In this document: one piece after another, positions 14,058 through 15,194 of the stretch
Numbering within the stretch: position 1 is the first letter of the stretch
Layout of the letters: each line of letters starts with the position of its first letter
Assembly: GCA_964480425.1 (NCBI GenBank)
Contig: CAYZPY010000050.1
Location: 1-15,194 of the forward strand
Direction: 5' to 3'
DNA from: CAYYMD01 sp964480425
Lineage (GTDB): Bacteria > Planctomycetota > Phycisphaerae > SM23-33
Length of the DNA stretch: 15,194 bases
The notes under the pieces: generated by a model
What the model saw: only the letters and a program-made list of their open reading frames with translations
What the model was told of the DNA's origin: nothing
Databases searched by the model: none
Made by a program: the position numbers and the translations under genes

Positions 14058-14144
14058 TTATCCACCGCCACACAAGGTGCTCGCAGTTGGAAAGTTGGCG
14101 CATAAAAAAAAGTTTATTCCACAAATTATTCACTATTAATCCAC
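14058..14144 (+). promoter_or_regulatory. Cluster of DnaA-box-like sequences (possible oriC part or dnaA autoregulatory sites)
   Basis: TTATCCACC (14058-14066) differs from the E. coli box TTATCCACA at one base. Three relaxed copies follow in the same orientation: TTATTCCACA (14114-14123, one extra T), TTATTCACT (14126-14134) and TTAATCCAC (14136-14144), spaced 12 and 10 bp. They sit by an A8 tract (14104-14111) in an AT-rich patch. The last overlaps the GNAT stop codon. Only the first is a near-consensus box, and the intergenic region is short for a complete origin. Confidence 0.45.
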
Positions 14145-15083
14145 TTGCCCCTGTTGAGAGTTGCTTTTTGCCGACATGATGTACGCCGTCCTGACGGATA
14201 TCGGACGGAAACCTTCCGATTCATAAATGCGTTTTGCAAAAATGTTCGATGCGTCCACTGCCAGGATTATGCTTTTGCATCCCCTTTTAAGGGCGAACCG
14301 ACCGGCGCGGTTGATCATGACCCTTCCCAGGCCCATCCCGCGGAACTGCGGCGCGACGCCCATGTAAACCACGTCCGCCTCCCCGGGCGCCGTCGAGTCG
14401 TTCAGCAGTATGCATCCGGCAAAGCGCCGGCGGTGTTTTACCAGCCACCACGAGCGGGGAGTGAACCTGCCGCTTGATTTGTGCGTGGCGATAACGTCGT
14501 GAACGTCGCGCAGACCCCTTAAGGCGGGACAGTCCAGCGAATCGGTGTATGTCGCCTCGATAATTTCGGACAGTTGCGCCTCGGAATATCGGCCGTATTC
14601 CAGCCACTGCAATCCCGACGGTTCGTTCCGATCGACGGGATGCCTGCGCAAATTCAGTTTCATCGAGATCAAATCCGCCAGGCGCCGGTGCCCGCTTTTT
14701 GCCAATACGTCCTGTTCCCGTGGGGCATTGGGTCGCGCCATCGCCTGTACGATGGACAGGCCTTCCTTGAGCCCCTGTTGTGCGGCGAATCTGAGCAGTT
14801 CGCCCAGATCGCCGCTGTCCACACCGGGGGCGTCGGGCGGGCTGAAAAACATCATTCCGAATCGCCCGGGCCTTTTGACGACGGAGACCACGGCGGCGCA
14901 TTTTTCGCCCTTCAGCATTCGCCACATCGTCGAATTCTCACCCCCGCAAATGCTCGGCGCAGAGCGGGACAACAGCGCGCCACCGCCGAGCAGACTGGTG
15001 TGCCTGCTCCCGGAAATCAAAAAGCATATCGCCTCGCCGCGCTGGTCGGGGGGGACCTTCTGGATTTCTCCTGTGTGTCCCAT
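14136..15083 (-). CDS. GNAT-family N-acetyltransferase
   Basis: 315 residues. The C-terminal GNAT domain (about 155-305) has the acetyl-CoA loop VAPQFRGMGLGRVM (243-256) after the strand DVVYMGV (237-243), then LAVDASNIFAKRIYESEGF (274-292), a standard motif B region. Upstream of it lies TYTDSLDCPALRGLRD (178-193), a motif I associate with planctomycete GNATs. The first 150 residues may be a degenerate second GNAT domain, as in tandem GNAT proteins, but no acetyl-CoA loop is visible there. Substrate unknown. The ATG at 15083 lacks a Shine-Dalgarno and has a -10 box 8 nt upstream, suggesting a leaderless mRNA. It is upstream of dnaA on the same strand, separated by about 240 bp. Confidence 0.88.
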   Translation of the reverse strand: MGHTGEIQKVPPDQRGEAICFLISGSRHTSLLGGGALLSRSAPSICGGENSTMWRMLKGEKCAAVVSVVKRPGRFGMMFFSPPDAPGVDSGDLGELLRFAAQQGLKEGLSIVQAMARPNAPREQDVLAKSGHRRLADLISMKLNLRRHPVDRNEPSGLQWLEYGRYSEAQLSEIIEATYTDSLDCPALRGLRDVHDVIATHKSSGRFTPRSWWLVKHRRRFAGCILLNDSTAPGEADVVYMGVAPQFRGMGLGRVMINRAGRFALKRGCKSIILAVDASNIFAKRIYESEGFRPISVRTAYIMSAKSNSQQGQVD

Positions 15084-15091
15084 AGGATTAA

Positions 15092-15121
15092 ATATTAACC
15101 CGCCCTGTGGCGCCCGGACAA
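15092..15121 (-). promoter_or_regulatory. Candidate promoter of the GNAT gene, leaderless geometry
   Basis: On the minus strand TTGTCC (15116-15121) and TAATAT (15092-15097) are 18 bp apart, and the -10 box ends 8 nt before the ATG at 15083. A 6-bp inverted repeat CGGACA/TGTCCG (15115-15120, 15129-15134) overlaps the -35 box and could be an operator or chance. The rest of 15084-15194 holds nothing else I can support. Confidence 0.5.
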
Positions 15122-15194
15122 GAGTTACTGTCCGTCCGCCCGAGCCAATTGCTTTGTCTGTAAATGATTGTCGTAAGTAGACGTGAAAAAACTT

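Overview
This window reads as ordinary chromosome from a GC-rich, Gram-negative-type bacterium. The gene content fits the Planctomycetota, possibly Phycisphaerae or a relative: an McsA/McsB pair outside Firmicutes, a lone dnaA without dnaN beside it, and a long GNAT protein with a TxxxSLDCPxL-type motif. That placement is inference from gene content and protein style, not from a marker phylogeny. No mobile element, CRISPR array, rRNA or transposase is visible.

Layout. (1) 1-3006, minus strand: a tight three-gene set transcribed toward position 1: a CHAD-domain protein, a metallophosphoesterase fused to an HD domain that resembles the C-terminal half of exopolyphosphatase, and a Ppx/GppA phosphatase cut by the window edge. 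All three have polyphosphate or phosphoanhydride connections, so this is the best candidate for a less-described functional unit. (2) 3007-3419: intergenic, with the CHAD promoter at its left end and no supportable gene. (3) 3420-3541: tRNA-Lys(CTT), minus strand, with a good promoter. (4) 3626-4123: a small membrane protein with a PH-like tail, divergent from recA. (5) 4349-6778, plus strand: recA then aroA, with an intrinsic-terminator-like hairpin in the recA upstream region. (6) 6917-7825: truB, minus strand, convergent with aroA and divergent from the next cluster. (7) 7952-10771, plus strand: a PTPS-III-like pterin enzyme, mcsA, mcsB (4-bp overlap) and a TIM-barrel sugar isomerase-like protein, closed by a strong intrinsic terminator. 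(8) 10927-15083, minus strand: a GNAT protein, then dnaA, then NADP-type gdhA. A cluster of DnaA-box-like sequences lies between the GNAT gene and dnaA.

How the genes work together. The first three probably handle polyphosphate: a CHAD binder or targeting protein, a phosphoesterase/HD protein, and a Ppx/GppA hydrolase. McsA and McsB would form an arginine-phosphorylation module for protein quality control. RecA, AroA, TruB, tRNA-Lys, DnaA and GdhA are housekeeping. At sequence level, three genes with no Shine-Dalgarno (CHAD, PTPS, GNAT) each have a promoter whose -10 box ends only 8-10 nt before the ATG, which suggests leaderless mRNAs. The tRNA and dnaA promoters share the same hexamers and spacer length (TTGACC, 18 bp, TACATT).

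All assignments come from reading motifs by eye. No database search, alignment or folding program was run.
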